Origin: Bacteroidota bacterium
Lineage (GTDB): Bacteria > Bacteroidota > Bacteroidia > Cytophagales > Cytophagaceae
Direction: 5' to 3'
DNA: 64,000 nt
Assembly: GCA_023428135.1 (NCBI GenBank)
Contig: JAEYZG010000045.1
Span: 1 to 64,000 of the forward strand
Of the stretch, positions 18,869 through 29,083 are shown one piece after another. A program made the position numbers and the translations under genes. Below the pieces are notes generated by a model. That model saw nothing but the letters and a program-made list of their open reading frames with translations, was not told where the DNA came from and did not search any database. Each line of letters opens with the position of its first letter. Position 1 is the stretch's first letter.

Positions 18869-21673
18869 ATGAGATACTTTTTTATAAATATTCTGTTATT
18901 TTTTTTCTTGATATACTTTTCAAAACCAGCTCATTCTAAAGCTTTTTACTTTAATGTAACTAATAATGCAGATTCTGGTCCAGGTTCTTTCAGGCAAGCA
19001 ATACTTGACATGAATGCAACCCCCATCAGTGATCAGGACTATGCAACTTTAAATGCTTTAAAAATAGGGACTATAAAACTTTTGAGTCCTCTTCCAGTAG
19101 TAAATGTCCCTGCATACTTTACTTTAATAAATGGATTTGAATCAATCAAATTTGATGGCAATGGTCTTCCAGGACCGGCTATACAATCTTCTAGTCCAAC
19201 TTTTCAGCTTGTCATAGGTTCTGATTGTATAAGCAATTTTGCATCTGCCCATTTTGTTGTTACCAACACAAACACGAAAGGTCCTGGATCATTATCCAGA
19301 GCTTTGCTTTATGCTGCTCAAACACCTGCAAAAGACTATATATATTTCAATATTCCAGGTATAGCTCCTTTAGAGATCATTGGAATAGACCAAACAGAGT
19401 TTCTTCCCAATTCTAAATCCACTGATTATACCGAAAATTATCCTATTGTTATTGATGGCTCAACCCAACCAGCAAATGGATATACAGGAGACCTGCCCCA
19501 TATTTCCATTAACAAAAATACCTCTTTTAAATTGTCAGGTCAGGGCAATGAAATCTATGGAATAAATTTTAAAGGTCCTGAACTTGAAATTTCCGCCTCG
19601 ACTAATAACACAATCATAGGTTCTCAGCAAAAGCCCAATGTTTTCATGAATAGTCTCATCTTTGTCTCAGGACAAAATTGCACAATTCAAAATAACTATA
19701 TTGGAACAGATCCAAATAATGTTAACTTAGGCCAAGGTTCAATCAATGCCAAACATTCAAAAAATCTAACAATAGCTAACAATACACTTTCCGGGAACAA
19801 CAATTCTTTTTCATATATAGATCTAACATCCGATACTAATACTGTCATTAAGGGGAATAAAATAGGAACAGATAATACAGGAACAACTACACTTGGTAAT
19901 CGTCAAAATGGAATACATCTTTACTTAAGTTTTAATCCTCAAATTGGCGGATCTACAAGCTTTGATAGAAATATTTTTTCAGGGTATACCAATGGTGGCA
20001 TAGATGCATGGACAACCACTGGTGGTTTTATCAAAGGGAATATGATTGGCACTGACATTACAGGAGCACAAAGCCTTGCTCTTCCAAATAGCAGAGCCCT
20101 TTTGCTTATGGGAGCGAATAAACTGTTAATAGGAGGTTCCACTTCTTATGAAGGCAATGTAATGGTCTCTAATTACTTGGAAAACTACAGTGGAAATATC
20201 CATATATTTTCCTCTAAAAACATTCAGTTTTATAATAATAAAATTGGTGTCAGCTCTGATGATACCAAACCACTCGGCGTTAGCATGTATAACTTTTATA
20301 TAGATATCGACTGTGACAGTATCAGTATCGGTGATATAAATTCAGGGAACACCATCAGCAATGCATCAAAAGGTGTCTTGATAGTTTCCGACCTATATCA
20401 GAACATATCTATTCGGGGCAACAAATTTAATAATACATATTCAGGCATACGGTATAACTATCCTAAAATAAAGCCACCTGTTATTTCAGAACTAACAACA
20501 TCCGGAATAGCTGGCACAGCCACTCCAAATGCCAATATTGATCTATATTATAGCCTTCCTTTACAATCATTGCAAGGCTATACTTATATAGCAACAGTGA
20601 CATCCGATCCTTCAGGTAATTGGAGTTATAATGGATATATTACCAATCGTTGTTTGGTAACATGTACACAAACAGGTACCGAAGGTAATACATCCGAGTT
20701 TACACAAAGTATTGGAAGTAGTCCTGAGAATAGCTCTATTTGTGAGGGAACCTCGATAGCTTTGCAAGCCTGGGGAGGAGATGTTTACCAATGGAGTCCT
20801 TCGGAAGGCCTAAGCAATGCATCCATTGCCAATCCTATAGCAAGTCCTAAGTCAACAACAACTTATTCAGTTATTATTTCGGATAAAAGTGGTTGTAACA
20901 AAACAGATTCTATTACAATAAAGGTAAATAATGCACCCAAAGTCGACTTAGGTAAAGACACTGTTATTTGTATGCATGACACCATCGAACTCATTGGAAA
21001 ATCATCGGATGCCATAAAAAGTTATTTATGGTCGAATGGAGCAACTTCCCCTTTAATATCAGTAAGTCCATCCAAAGAAAGTCTTTATATATTAAAGGCA
21101 TATAATGACTTTGAATGTTCTGGCTCAGATACAATAAAGGTCAGTGTTAACCCATATCCCATTGCTGATGCCGGACCTGATCAGGAACTTTGCCTGGGAG
21201 ATAGAATCCTATTAGGCACAGATTCAAATGAGTATTCTTATGCCTGGAGTCCATCTGCTGAACTTTCAGATACAACAATATCCTCTCCAGAATATGAAGC
21301 GACAGAGTCGGGAACAAATGTATATCTCTTAACTGTGACAGATAAGAATAATTGCAAAGCAAAAGATACAGTAACAATTCGTGTCAATGTTTGTACCGGT
21401 ATTCCTTCTTCAAAGCTTGAGCAAAGTACAGTTTCTGCCTATCCTAATCCTTTCTCAGATCAGATAACCTTTACTTATGAATTGAAGCAGGAATCGCTCG
21501 TTGAGATCGATATTCTGAACTCAATGGGTACCATTATTGATAAACCTTTATATGCCACACAACCAAGAGGAAGATATCTGATTAATTATACTGGAAAAGC
21601 TCCTGGAGTTTACTTTGTAAGAGTAAACATGGGTGGTAAAATGTTTTATCAAAAAGTTATTAAAAGAGAATAA
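18869..21673 (+). CDS. Large T9SS-secreted parallel beta-helix protein
   Basis: The 934-residue product has a signal peptide (INILLFFFLIYFSKPAHSKA). Two segments of the type NADSGPGSFRQAILDMN and TNTKGPGSLSRALLYAAQ follow, which often begin parallel beta-helix domains in Bacteroidota. A long helix with NNTIIGSQ, NYIGTDPNN and KGNMIGTDITG turns comes next. Two Ig/PKD-like repeats (AGPDQELCLGDRILLG and YSYAWSPS) precede a type A T9SS sorting domain (AYPNPFSDQITF, PGVYFVRVNMGGK, QKVIKRE). ATG 18869 is preferred over an upstream TTG because it begins a clean signal peptide. A surface-exposed adhesive or polysaccharide-contacting role is inferred. Confidence 0.85.
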   Translation: MRYFFINILLFFFLIYFSKPAHSKAFYFNVTNNADSGPGSFRQAILDMNATPISDQDYATLNALKIGTIKLLSPLPVVNVPAYFTLINGFESIKFDGNGLPGPAIQSSSPTFQLVIGSDCISNFASAHFVVTNTNTKGPGSLSRALLYAAQTPAKDYIYFNIPGIAPLEIIGIDQTEFLPNSKSTDYTENYPIVIDGSTQPANGYTGDLPHISINKNTSFKLSGQGNEIYGINFKGPELEISASTNNTIIGSQQKPNVFMNSLIFVSGQNCTIQNNYIGTDPNNVNLGQGSINAKHSKNLTIANNTLSGNNNSFSYIDLTSDTNTVIKGNKIGTDNTGTTTLGNRQNGIHLYLSFNPQIGGSTSFDRNIFSGYTNGGIDAWTTTGGFIKGNMIGTDITGAQSLALPNSRALLLMGANKLLIGGSTSYEGNVMVSNYLENYSGNIHIFSSKNIQFYNNKIGVSSDDTKPLGVSMYNFYIDIDCDSISIGDINSGNTISNASKGVLIVSDLYQNISIRGNKFNNTYSGIRYNYPKIKPPVISELTTSGIAGTATPNANIDLYYSLPLQSLQGYTYIATVTSDPSGNWSYNGYITNRCLVTCTQTGTEGNTSEFTQSIGSSPENSSICEGTSIALQAWGGDVYQWSPSEGLSNASIANPIASPKSTTTYSVIISDKSGCNKTDSITIKVNNAPKVDLGKDTVICMHDTIELIGKSSDAIKSYLWSNGATSPLISVSPSKESLYILKAYNDFECSGSDTIKVSVNPYPIADAGPDQELCLGDRILLGTDSNEYSYAWSPSAELSDTTISSPEYEATESGTNVYLLTVTDKNNCKAKDTVTIRVNVCTGIPSSKLEQSTVSAYPNPFSDQITFTYELKQESLVEIDILNSMGTIIDKPLYATQPRGRYLINYTGKAPGVYFVRVNMGGKMFYQKVIKRE

Positions 21674-21753
21674 AGAAGTATCCGTTTTTTTGGGAATAAA
21701 TGATCAATATACTATTGCAATCCCGCAATAACAGACAGATCAACAAATTTAAT

Positions 21754-22215
21754 TCAACTATTAACCCGCTTACCAACTACCAGGCTCAAACCATAAATTA
21801 CTTTAGATAGAAAAAAGATTATTAGAAAAAAAATTACCTCTTTAGTGCTACCATAAACAGGTTCTGTAAAAGCATAATACCTGCGAGTCAATAAATGAGG
21901 TATCACTAATGGCAGCATAAGCTTAATAAGTCCCGCAACAGCCACTAATGATACAATTATATAAATCAGACTAAGTGTAGAATTCGGATACTTCTTAAAA
22001 AATATAAATGCAGAATAAACAAATCCCTCTACAGCAAACAGAATAATAAACGGATATATGAAATAACGGTACTCAACAACATAGTAAGTATCGTGCAATT
22101 GTATATCAGCGACCAGTCCTCTAATCTTTAATGTAAGAAATATCAAACCAAGAACAATAAGATATAGCAGAAAATCCGGTCTTAGGAAAAATTGAATTAA
22201 CTTAAAGTATTTCAT
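21754..22215 (-). CDS. Small membrane protein resembling a cytochrome oxidase subunit I helix
   Basis: The 153-residue product has about four hydrophobic segments (FLLYLIVLGLIFLTL, YPFIILFAVEGFVYSAFIFF, LSLIYIIVSLVAVAGLIKLM, EVIFFLIIFFLSKVIYGL). The segment LHDTYYVVEYRYF closely resembles helix X of heme-copper oxidase subunit I, where LHDTYYVVAHFHYV is usual, yet the two haem/Cu-ligand region histidines are replaced by Tyr/Arg/Tyr. A catalytic oxidase is therefore unlikely. I do not know a function. It is downstream of surE on the same strand, 88 bases away. Confidence 0.7.
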   Translation of the reverse strand: MKYFKLIQFFLRPDFLLYLIVLGLIFLTLKIRGLVADIQLHDTYYVVEYRYFIYPFIILFAVEGFVYSAFIFFKKYPNSTLSLIYIIVSLVAVAGLIKLMLPLVIPHLLTRRYYAFTEPVYGSTKEVIFFLIIFFLSKVIYGLSLVVGKRVNS

Positions 22216-22303
22216 AAAAAATTTACTTTAAGCAACAAGAGAAGACCTCAATACACCTCTCTTGATGCTACCAAAAAATTTGGATCCCATTATACTTTCC
22301 GCT

Positions 22304-23113
22304 TTAAGCCTTCTTCATCTTACTAAAGCTTGCATTCAGCTCAGCTAAAGTCTCATGAGCAGTCATATCAAAAGAACAAGGTACTACTGAGATGTAGTTA
22401 TTATTCAAAGCCCACTCATCTGTATCATGGCCATTATCAAGGCTTACAAAGTTGCCATCCATCCAGAAATATCTTCTGCCTCTCGGGTCTTTACGCTCTT
22501 CAAACTTCTCCTGCCATTTAGCTCTCGCCTGTCTGCAGACTTTTATTCCTTTGATCTTCCCCTTTGACTTGGCAGGAATATTAACGTTAAGTGCAATACC
22601 TTTCGGCATTCCTTTTTCAAGGACTTGTTTTGCTATCTGCTTAATGAATTTTCTTCCATGTTCCATTTCAGCATTCGGAGCATAGTCACACAAAGAAAAG
22701 CCAATCGAAGGCATTCCTTCAATAGCCGCTTCCATCGCGGCAGACATGGTTCCCGAATAGAGGACACTGATGGAAGAATTGCTTCCATGATTGATTCCGC
22801 TTACAACGAGATCAGGTTTTCTTCCTTTAAGAACAAAGTCTTTAGCAAGCTTTACACAATCCGCCGGTGTACCAGAGCACTCGAAGGCTTTAACACCTTT
22901 GAATATATTTGTTTCTTCCAGACGCAGCGTATTACCGATAGTAATAGCATGCCCCATTCCTGACTGAGGACCACTTGGTGCAACTACAACTACTTCACCT
23001 AGCTCTTTCATAATGTCTACCAGCAATCTTATTCCATAGAAAGAAATACCATCATCGTTCGACACGAGTATCAGAGGCTTTTTTTTCGAAGCTGCCTTCT
23101 TTCCCTTCACCAT
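22304..23113 (-). CDS. surE: 5'/3'-nucleotidase SurE
   Basis: SurE dephosphorylates nucleoside monophosphates and is often linked to survival in stationary phase. The 269-residue product shows the metal-binding LVSNDDGI near residue 16, SGPQSGMGHAIT, the SGINHGSN motif and SGTMSAAMEA. A Lys-rich N-terminus (MVKGKKAASKKK) precedes the core. The coding sequence lies 2 bases after the ribBA stop codon, so both are very likely co-transcribed. Confidence 0.95.
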   Translation of the reverse strand: MVKGKKAASKKKPLILVSNDDGISFYGIRLLVDIMKELGEVVVVAPSGPQSGMGHAITIGNTLRLEETNIFKGVKAFECSGTPADCVKLAKDFVLKGRKPDLVVSGINHGSNSSISVLYSGTMSAAMEAAIEGMPSIGFSLCDYAPNAEMEHGRKFIKQIAKQVLEKGMPKGIALNVNIPAKSKGKIKGIKVCRQARAKWQEKFEERKDPRGRRYFWMDGNFVSLDNGHDTDEWALNNNYISVVPCSFDMTAHETLAELNASFSKMKKA

Positions 23114-23115
23114 GT

Positions 23116-24336
23116 TTATTTCTTTTTAGGATTAAGAATATTGTGTCCCATTTTATCTCTCTTGGTCATGAGATATTGCTCATTATAAGCATTAGGATTG
23201 ATTTCCAAAGGAACAACATCAACAATTTCAAGACCGTAACCTATAAGTCCGGCTCTTTTCACCGGGTTATTGGTTATAAGCTTAAGCTTGGTAATACCTA
23301 ATTCTCTTATAATCTGCGCACCAACGCCGTAGTCTCTTTCATCCATCTTGAAGCCCAGCTCAAGATTGGCTTCTACGGTATCTCTCCCCTGCTCCTGAAG
23401 TTTGTATGCTTTAAGTTTGTTAAGAAGTCCGATACCACGTCCTTCCTGGTTCATATAAAGCACAAGCCCCTTACCCTCCTTCTCTACCAATTCCATTGCT
23501 TTATGTAGCTGAGGACCACAATCACAGCGGCATGAACCAAAGATATCCCCTGTTACACAAGAGCTGTGTACCCTTACAAGTACTGGCTCATCTTCTTTCC
23601 AGGTCCCTTTTACAAGAGCCAGATGTAGATCTTCAGTATTGGTTTGACGGAAAGCGAGTAATTCAAAGTCACCAAACTCCGTTGGCATTTTTACACCAAT
23701 CTCACTTTTTATCAAAGACTCATTTTTAAGCCTGTAAGCAATCAGATCTTTAATGGAAACCAGTTTCAGTTTAAATTTCTCAGCTACCTTTCTAAGATCC
23801 GGAAGTCTTGCCATGGTGCCGTCTTCATTCATAATTTCCACAAGTACCCCAGCAGGCTGAAAACCTGCAAGTCTTGCAAAATCTATGGCAGCTTCTGTAT
23901 GTCCTGCTCTTCTTAAAACACCACCTGTTTTAGCTTTCAGAGGAAAAATATGTCCCGGTCTTCCCAGTTCTTCCGGCTTAATCGAAGGATCCACAAGCGC
24001 TTTAATAGTCTTAGCTCTGTCACTTGCAGAGATCCCTGTAGTACATCCATGACCTAAAAGGTCTACCGATACAGTAAAAGGAGTATGATGCTGAGCTGTA
24101 TTTCTGCCAACCATCAAATCCAGACCAAGTTCTTCGCAACGATCTTCTATTAAAGGAGCACAGATCAAGCCTCTTCCATGAGTAGCCATGAAATTAACGA
24201 TCTCAGGCGTTATGCATTCCGCTGCACAGATAAAATCCCCTTCATTTTCTCTGTCTTCATCATCAACAACGATGATTACATTTCCCTTTTTTATCTCAGC
24301 GAGTGCTTCTTCTATTGTGTCTAATTTTTCTGACAT
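23116..24336 (-). CDS. ribBA: Bifunctional 3,4-dihydroxy-2-butanone-4-phosphate synthase / GTP cyclohydrolase II
   Basis: RibBA carries out the two entry steps of riboflavin biosynthesis. The 406-residue product has the RibB domain first (DDEDRENEGDFICAAE near residue 25; HTPFTVSVD; GHTEAAIDFARLAG), then the RibA domain with zinc-binding GSCRCDCG and the NQEGRGIGLLNK motif. Both halves look intact. surE follows after 2 bases; a glycosyltransferase gene follows upstream on the same strand with a 31-base gap. Confidence 0.97.
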   Translation of the reverse strand: MSEKLDTIEEALAEIKKGNVIIVVDDEDRENEGDFICAAECITPEIVNFMATHGRGLICAPLIEDRCEELGLDLMVGRNTAQHHTPFTVSVDLLGHGCTTGISASDRAKTIKALVDPSIKPEELGRPGHIFPLKAKTGGVLRRAGHTEAAIDFARLAGFQPAGVLVEIMNEDGTMARLPDLRKVAEKFKLKLVSIKDLIAYRLKNESLIKSEIGVKMPTEFGDFELLAFRQTNTEDLHLALVKGTWKEDEPVLVRVHSSCVTGDIFGSCRCDCGPQLHKAMELVEKEGKGLVLYMNQEGRGIGLLNKLKAYKLQEQGRDTVEANLELGFKMDERDYGVGAQIIRELGITKLKLITNNPVKRAGLIGYGLEIVDVVPLEINPNAYNEQYLMTKRDKMGHNILNPKKK

Positions 24337-24367
24337 ATGAGCTTGCAGATTTAAATTTCTGCCGATA

Positions 24368-25540
24368 TTAATTTAATATTTTTCTAAATGCTTTTTCAAG
24401 CATGTCATTACTTACTTCCCAGTTAAAGTTTTTCTGAATGTAAAGCCTTCCTTTCGCTCCTAGTTCTCTTGCATATTCAGGATCAGCAAGTAACTGCTGA
24501 ATAGCTTTCACAAAAGACTCTTCATCATCACAAACCATAATTTCCTGCCCTGGTTTTGCTCCCAAAGCAGAATTAGCCAAAGAAGTAGTGATGGTCGGAA
24601 TACCCATTGCCATAGCTTCCAGCAATTTATTTTGTAACCCCGATCCGGAAAACAAAGGAGCCACGAAGATTTTAGCTTTGGCCAGATAGTCTCTGATATC
24701 ATGAACAAAACCTGTAACAATCACATTTTCACTTTCAAGGTTTTGAACTTCAATAGATGGGCTGGTTCCCGATAAACAAATTTTCACATCTTGTTTGTTC
24801 AATAAGGGCATTATCCGATTGACCAGATACTTTGATGCCTGTATATTAGGATGATACCCCATATTACCTGTAAATATGATATCATAACTCTTATCTTTAG
24901 GAAAAGACCGGAAGTTAAAAAATCCACTGGAAATACCATTAGGAATAATATCCATCCTTTTTTTAATATCAGAAGGGAAAGCAGTAGCATCTGACTCTGT
25001 AATGATTGAATAACCATTGAAGAAAAAAAAGGCCTTTGCTTCAAAATCTCTCAATCTTTTTGCTTCAAGTTTTACCAATGGTTTTTCATACCATCTGGAT
25101 AACTTTACACGCTTATACATGCCTTCAGATAAGGCATCCATATAATCGAGATAATATTTTGTATTAAGACTGAAGGGTATATTTGCAACCAGCCTCACCA
25201 ATTGAACATAGCACATGTCAATAGAATGAGTTTTAAGCATTTTCCCAATGACTCTTTTCATTCTTGAAGACTTAAAATAATTTACCTGAAACGGTAGATT
25301 ATTAAAAAGTCCAAAGCCAAGATTAATTAAGCGCTTCAGCTTTCCAGACTCAATTACTTCAATACTTTTACAATATTGTTTTACTTCATTGAATTCAGCG
25401 GGAGACGGAGTTTTATCGGCGATGCAAACCAGGTGAACCTCGTGATATTTGCTCAGTCCCTGAATCTGATAGAAGGCTCTCAGTTTATCTCCTTTGTCAA
25501 TCGGATAAGGAAACCTGGACAGCGCGACTAGTATTTTCAT
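24368..25540 (-). CDS. GT4-type glycosyltransferase
   Basis: The 390-residue product has an N-terminal segment (KILVALSRFPYPIDKGDKLR) and a C-terminal GT-B Rossmann domain with FTGNMGYHPNIQASKYLV, VTGFVHDIRDYLAKAKIFVAP and GLQNKLLEAMAMGIP, the E(x7)E-like donor-binding region of GT4 enzymes. The start resembles the sugar-transferase group named for PEP-CTERM/exosortase systems (TIGR03087), but no such system is visible. Its ATG overlaps the stop of the upstream glycosyltransferase gene by 4 bases. It probably acts in surface glycan or exopolysaccharide assembly; the acceptor is unknown. Confidence 0.85.
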   Translation of the reverse strand: MKILVALSRFPYPIDKGDKLRAFYQIQGLSKYHEVHLVCIADKTPSPAEFNEVKQYCKSIEVIESGKLKRLINLGFGLFNNLPFQVNYFKSSRMKRVIGKMLKTHSIDMCYVQLVRLVANIPFSLNTKYYLDYMDALSEGMYKRVKLSRWYEKPLVKLEAKRLRDFEAKAFFFFNGYSIITESDATAFPSDIKKRMDIIPNGISSGFFNFRSFPKDKSYDIIFTGNMGYHPNIQASKYLVNRIMPLLNKQDVKICLSGTSPSIEVQNLESENVIVTGFVHDIRDYLAKAKIFVAPLFSGSGLQNKLLEAMAMGIPTITTSLANSALGAKPGQEIMVCDDEESFVKAIQQLLADPEYARELGAKGRLYIQKNFNWEVSNDMLEKAFRKILN

Positions 25541-26742
25541 GCCTTTCTCTTTATAATAAGTTGTTTATAAAAATCGATAAATGTTCTTGTCACTACTTGA
25601 TTTGAATAGGTATTTTCTACAAGACGACCGGCATTGTTTCCAAGATTACGGTATCTTTCAGGGTCTTTAAAGTAATTTTTAATTTTCCCTATCCATTCTT
25701 CTTTCGTGTTTGCCAAAAGTATATTTTTCTCGTCTTCGCACATAATTCCTTCTGCCCCAATTGCAGAGGAAATAATTGCTTTATGCAAAGCCATGCCCTC
25801 TATAATTTTAACTCTCATACCTCCTCCGGAAAGTAAAGGAACAGCCATTAAGTCATACTCCTGCATAAATTTAAGCGAATCCTCAATAAAGCCATGAATA
25901 AAGACTCTATCCTGCTTTAATTTATAAATTTTTGGTGGAGTATTTTTCCCTGCAATATGCAGCTCCAATTGAGGAATTGCCTTACTTAACTCTGGCCAGA
26001 TATTTTCTACAAACCAAATTGCTGCTTCCTGATTGGGTCTCCAGTCAAGTGAACCAAGCATGAAAATAGTGAAAGGCTTTTTAGGAACTTCTTCTTTATG
26101 AAGAAATTTTTCAATCCCCACTCCAAAGGGTACAACTTTTATAGATTTATTAATTCCAAGCGCTCTTAACCGTTCTCCATCATCGTATGTAATCGAGGCT
26201 ATGCCATCAAATTTATTATAGTAATCTTTCTCCAGCACACGAAGCTTTTTAACCATATCATTATAAAGAAATTTCTTTATCGGATTGGTCTTATTTTCTG
26301 CCAGTCTTTCCCAGATCACATATTCTACATTATGCGCTCTTATTACGAGAGGGCAGTTGCTGAATTTCTTTACAACATCTACATACCAGGCCACATAGGT
26401 CCCTTCAAACTGTATGATATCAAAAGTATTTTTTTTCAAAAGCTTTTCTATTGCTTGCGAAAAATCTTCCGAAACAAACCTTTCAGCTATGTATGGCAGT
26501 TTGCCGCTAATAATATTTTTAACTGCTTTAAAAAAAGAAAACCTGGTATCCACAAAAACTGCTTCCTGGTAAACTAAACCAGGAACCACTGGCCCTTCCT
26601 GTAAATGTTTTGGGGTGTTAAGTGAGAGTAAATATACTTCATGCCCCGCTCTTGCTGCTCCGGTAACAGTGTTGTATATCGCAATTGCACCTCCGTCTGT
26701 CGGAGGATATGGAACTCGGGGACTAATGAATAAAATTTTCAA
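25537..26742 (-). CDS. GT4-type glycosyltransferase
   Basis: The 401-residue product begins KILFISPRVPYPPTDGGAI and has the GT-B arrangement: IQFEGTYVAWYVDVVKK, VIRAHNVEYVIWERLA, FMLGSLDWRPNQEAAIWFVE and GGGMRVKIIEGMALHKAIISS. It is related to its downstream neighbour (KILVALSRFPYPIDKGD), suggesting an old duplication or two consecutive transferase steps. The start codon is TTG at 26742, the only start that keeps the conserved N-terminus. The end overlaps the next gene by 4 bases (ATGA). Confidence 0.85.
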   Translation of the reverse strand: MKILFISPRVPYPPTDGGAIAIYNTVTGAARAGHEVYLLSLNTPKHLQEGPVVPGLVYQEAVFVDTRFSFFKAVKNIISGKLPYIAERFVSEDFSQAIEKLLKKNTFDIIQFEGTYVAWYVDVVKKFSNCPLVIRAHNVEYVIWERLAENKTNPIKKFLYNDMVKKLRVLEKDYYNKFDGIASITYDDGERLRALGINKSIKVVPFGVGIEKFLHKEEVPKKPFTIFMLGSLDWRPNQEAAIWFVENIWPELSKAIPQLELHIAGKNTPPKIYKLKQDRVFIHGFIEDSLKFMQEYDLMAVPLLSGGGMRVKIIEGMALHKAIISSAIGAEGIMCEDEKNILLANTKEEWIGKIKNYFKDPERYRNLGNNAGRLVENTYSNQVVTRTFIDFYKQLIIKRKA

Positions 26743-26884
26743 GTAAACCTCAATTAAAATAGTTACTGATTCAGTTTTGGAACCTCCAATTTACTGCTTT
26801 CTAAATCTTTAGCCTGCAAAAGTAAACCTGACAGAGTCAAAACTGGATTAAATAGTAACAATAATACAAAAAATGATTTAAATC

Positions 26885-28834
26885 TCATTTCGAGATTACG
26901 TTTCCAAGCATTTTGGCCAATTCCATATCAACCTTTTTCAGGTTGGTGTAGATCATCATCAACCTTATTTGCTCCTCTTCCGAAGGATTATTTTTCAGCT
27001 GTTCCTTATTTTGCTCTAAAAGGAACATTACATTTAGTTTCTTAAGCTTTAAAACACAGGAATATATTATTTCTGCGAGGTTATCTTCTTCTTTGGTAAT
27101 AAAGATCTTAAACTTCTTTTCCCAGTTCGGACTATAATCATATTTGGAAACCAGCATGTCCACAGCCTCATTTCTTATTTTTTCATCATTGTGCTGAATA
27201 AAAAAGCCTTTGTCTGGTAAATTACCCATATCATGCTCGGATTTAACCATCTCAAGCATTCTCCTGTATATGTCAGTATGAAAATCAATGTCTTCTACCT
27301 GCTCCAGTACATACTCATATAACCTCTTCGATTCTTCGAGTTTTACAGGTGCGTAGTTTATAATAAGCCTTAATATTTCCCTCTCATGTGCCTCAATGGA
27401 AGTCATTTCAGGTTTCTTCTCTTCCTGAACAGGTTCATAATCAGGGTTAAAAAAATCTGGTGGTAGATCAGGAGGAGCATCTTCATGCTTCTTTTGCTCT
27501 TGCTGATTCTTTTTGAGAAAAATCTTATTATACTCGGAAATAAGGGTTTGTTCCTCTATTTCCATAAGGGCACTGCATTGCTTGAAAAATACAGCTCTTT
27601 TGATAGCATCGGGAATTTTGGAAATACTCTCCACAATTTCCCTGATCACTCCTGCTTTTTTAACAGGATCTCCTTCTGTTTCCTTTAAGAACAGAGCTGT
27701 TTTAAAACTTATAAAATCTTTCTTGGATGCCTTTATATACTTCTTAAATTCTTCTCCTCCAAGTTTTCTGACATAGCTGTCCGGATCTTCGCTTTCGGGG
27801 AAGGTTACCACATTCACATTCATCCCCTGCTCCAATATCATGTCGATACCACGCATGGATGCTTTTATACCAGCAATATCTCCGTCATAAAGAATGGTAA
27901 TATTAATGGTATAACGGCTTATCAATCGTACCTGATCTTCTGTCAATGAAGTACCTGAAGAAGCTACCACGTTTTCAATTCCCGCCTGGTGCAAACTTAT
28001 TACGTCGGTATAACCTTCCACAAGAAAACAGTTATCTTCCTGACGAATAGACTGCTTGGCCTGATAGATCCCGTAAAGTATTTTACTTTTATGATAAACT
28101 TCGGTTTCCGGAGAGTTCAGGTATTTGGGCTGGTTTTTATCTGTTTTCAGAATCCTGGCCCCGAAAGCAATCACCTTTCCCGTAACATTATGAATTGGAA
28201 AAATTACCCTCGCCCTGAACCTGTCGTAGTGCCTAACAGAATTTTTATCATTAGCATTTTCCTTCCGCACAACTAATCCGGCTTTTTCCAACATTTCAAT
28301 TGAAAAACCTTCTTTTACAGATTGTTTAAAAAGGCCTTCCCATTCCTCAAGGCTATAACCAAGATCAAACTTCTTTATAGTAGAATCTGAAAAACCTCTT
28401 TCTTTGAAATAGCTATAACCTATAGATTGTCCTTCATCATGTTCCTGTAGAATTTTCTGGAAATAATTCTTGGCATATTGCAAGACGATCAGCAGACTTT
28501 CCCTTTCATTTTGCTTATGAAAGTCAACATCTTTAGTTGGACCTTCAGGTATATCTATGCCATATTTTTTGGCAAGATATCTCATTGCCTCAATGTAGCT
28601 CAAACCTTCAATGTCCATCACAAAACGGATAGCATCTCCGGCTTTACCACAACCAAAACATTTATAAATACCTTTAGCAGGAGTTACAGCAAAAGAAGGC
28701 GTTTTTTCATTATGAAAAGGGCAACAGGCACTGTAGTAATGGCCTTTTTTCTTGAGTGTTACAAAATCCCCAATGACTTCTACGATATCAATGCTTTCAT
28801 TAATCTTGTCGAGGATCTCCTTTGAAACTGCCAT
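26885..28834 (-). CDS. dnaG: DNA primase
   Basis: DnaG makes RNA primers for replication. The 649-residue product has the CHC2 zinc finger (CCPFH at residues 37-41, Cys59 and Cys62), the core with LGYSLEEWEGLF, a TOPRIM domain with EGYTDVISLHQAG near residue 273 and DGDIAGIKAS, and a long C-terminal region that would bind DnaB. A Pro/Glu/Asp-rich linker (EDAPPDLPPDFF) separates the core from the helicase-binding end. It is a single gene with 142 bases of non-coding sequence before the glycosyltransferase pair downstream. Confidence 0.97.
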   Translation of the reverse strand: MAVSKEILDKINESIDIVEVIGDFVTLKKKGHYYSACCPFHNEKTPSFAVTPAKGIYKCFGCGKAGDAIRFVMDIEGLSYIEAMRYLAKKYGIDIPEGPTKDVDFHKQNERESLLIVLQYAKNYFQKILQEHDEGQSIGYSYFKERGFSDSTIKKFDLGYSLEEWEGLFKQSVKEGFSIEMLEKAGLVVRKENANDKNSVRHYDRFRARVIFPIHNVTGKVIAFGARILKTDKNQPKYLNSPETEVYHKSKILYGIYQAKQSIRQEDNCFLVEGYTDVISLHQAGIENVVASSGTSLTEDQVRLISRYTINITILYDGDIAGIKASMRGIDMILEQGMNVNVVTFPESEDPDSYVRKLGGEEFKKYIKASKKDFISFKTALFLKETEGDPVKKAGVIREIVESISKIPDAIKRAVFFKQCSALMEIEEQTLISEYNKIFLKKNQQEQKKHEDAPPDLPPDFFNPDYEPVQEEKKPEMTSIEAHEREILRLIINYAPVKLEESKRLYEYVLEQVEDIDFHTDIYRRMLEMVKSEHDMGNLPDKGFFIQHNDEKIRNEAVDMLVSKYDYSPNWEKKFKIFITKEEDNLAEIIYSCVLKLKKLNVMFLLEQNKEQLKNNPSEEEQIRLMMIYTNLKKVDMELAKMLGNVISK

Positions 28835-29005
28835 TCTGCCTTAAAATTATGAGGTATTAAATTTAAGAAAATTATATCAGGCATTGAAACAGTACTCAAT
28901 ATTATCCGGTTAATAACATCTTAACATTTTTAATGAACTGTTTAAATGTATTGAAAATGAATTTCCACTTTCAAACTCCACATCTTATCAACAGATTATA
29001 CACGC

Positions 29006-29038
29006 TTTCATCAATCCTGATGTGGAAAAGTATCTTTG
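29006..29038 (+). promoter_or_regulatory. Putative promoter of the diheme cytochrome gene
   Basis: TATCTTTG at 29031-29038 matches TANNTTTG. TTTC at 29006-29009 is a plausible -33 element with a 21-base spacer. The ATG is 45 bases downstream. Confidence 0.5.
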
Positions 29039-29083
29039 ACCTAGTTTTTTTATTACCTTTAAAACCTGATTGAAAAATAGTTT

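Noticed and set aside
21713..21730. TATTGC/GCAATA hairpin after the beta-helix gene as a terminator
   Set aside because: The stem is short and AT-rich with no T-run.
22236..22264. CAAGAGA/TCTCTTG hairpin as terminator of surE
   Set aside because: The stem is only seven pairs and no T-run follows on the minus strand.
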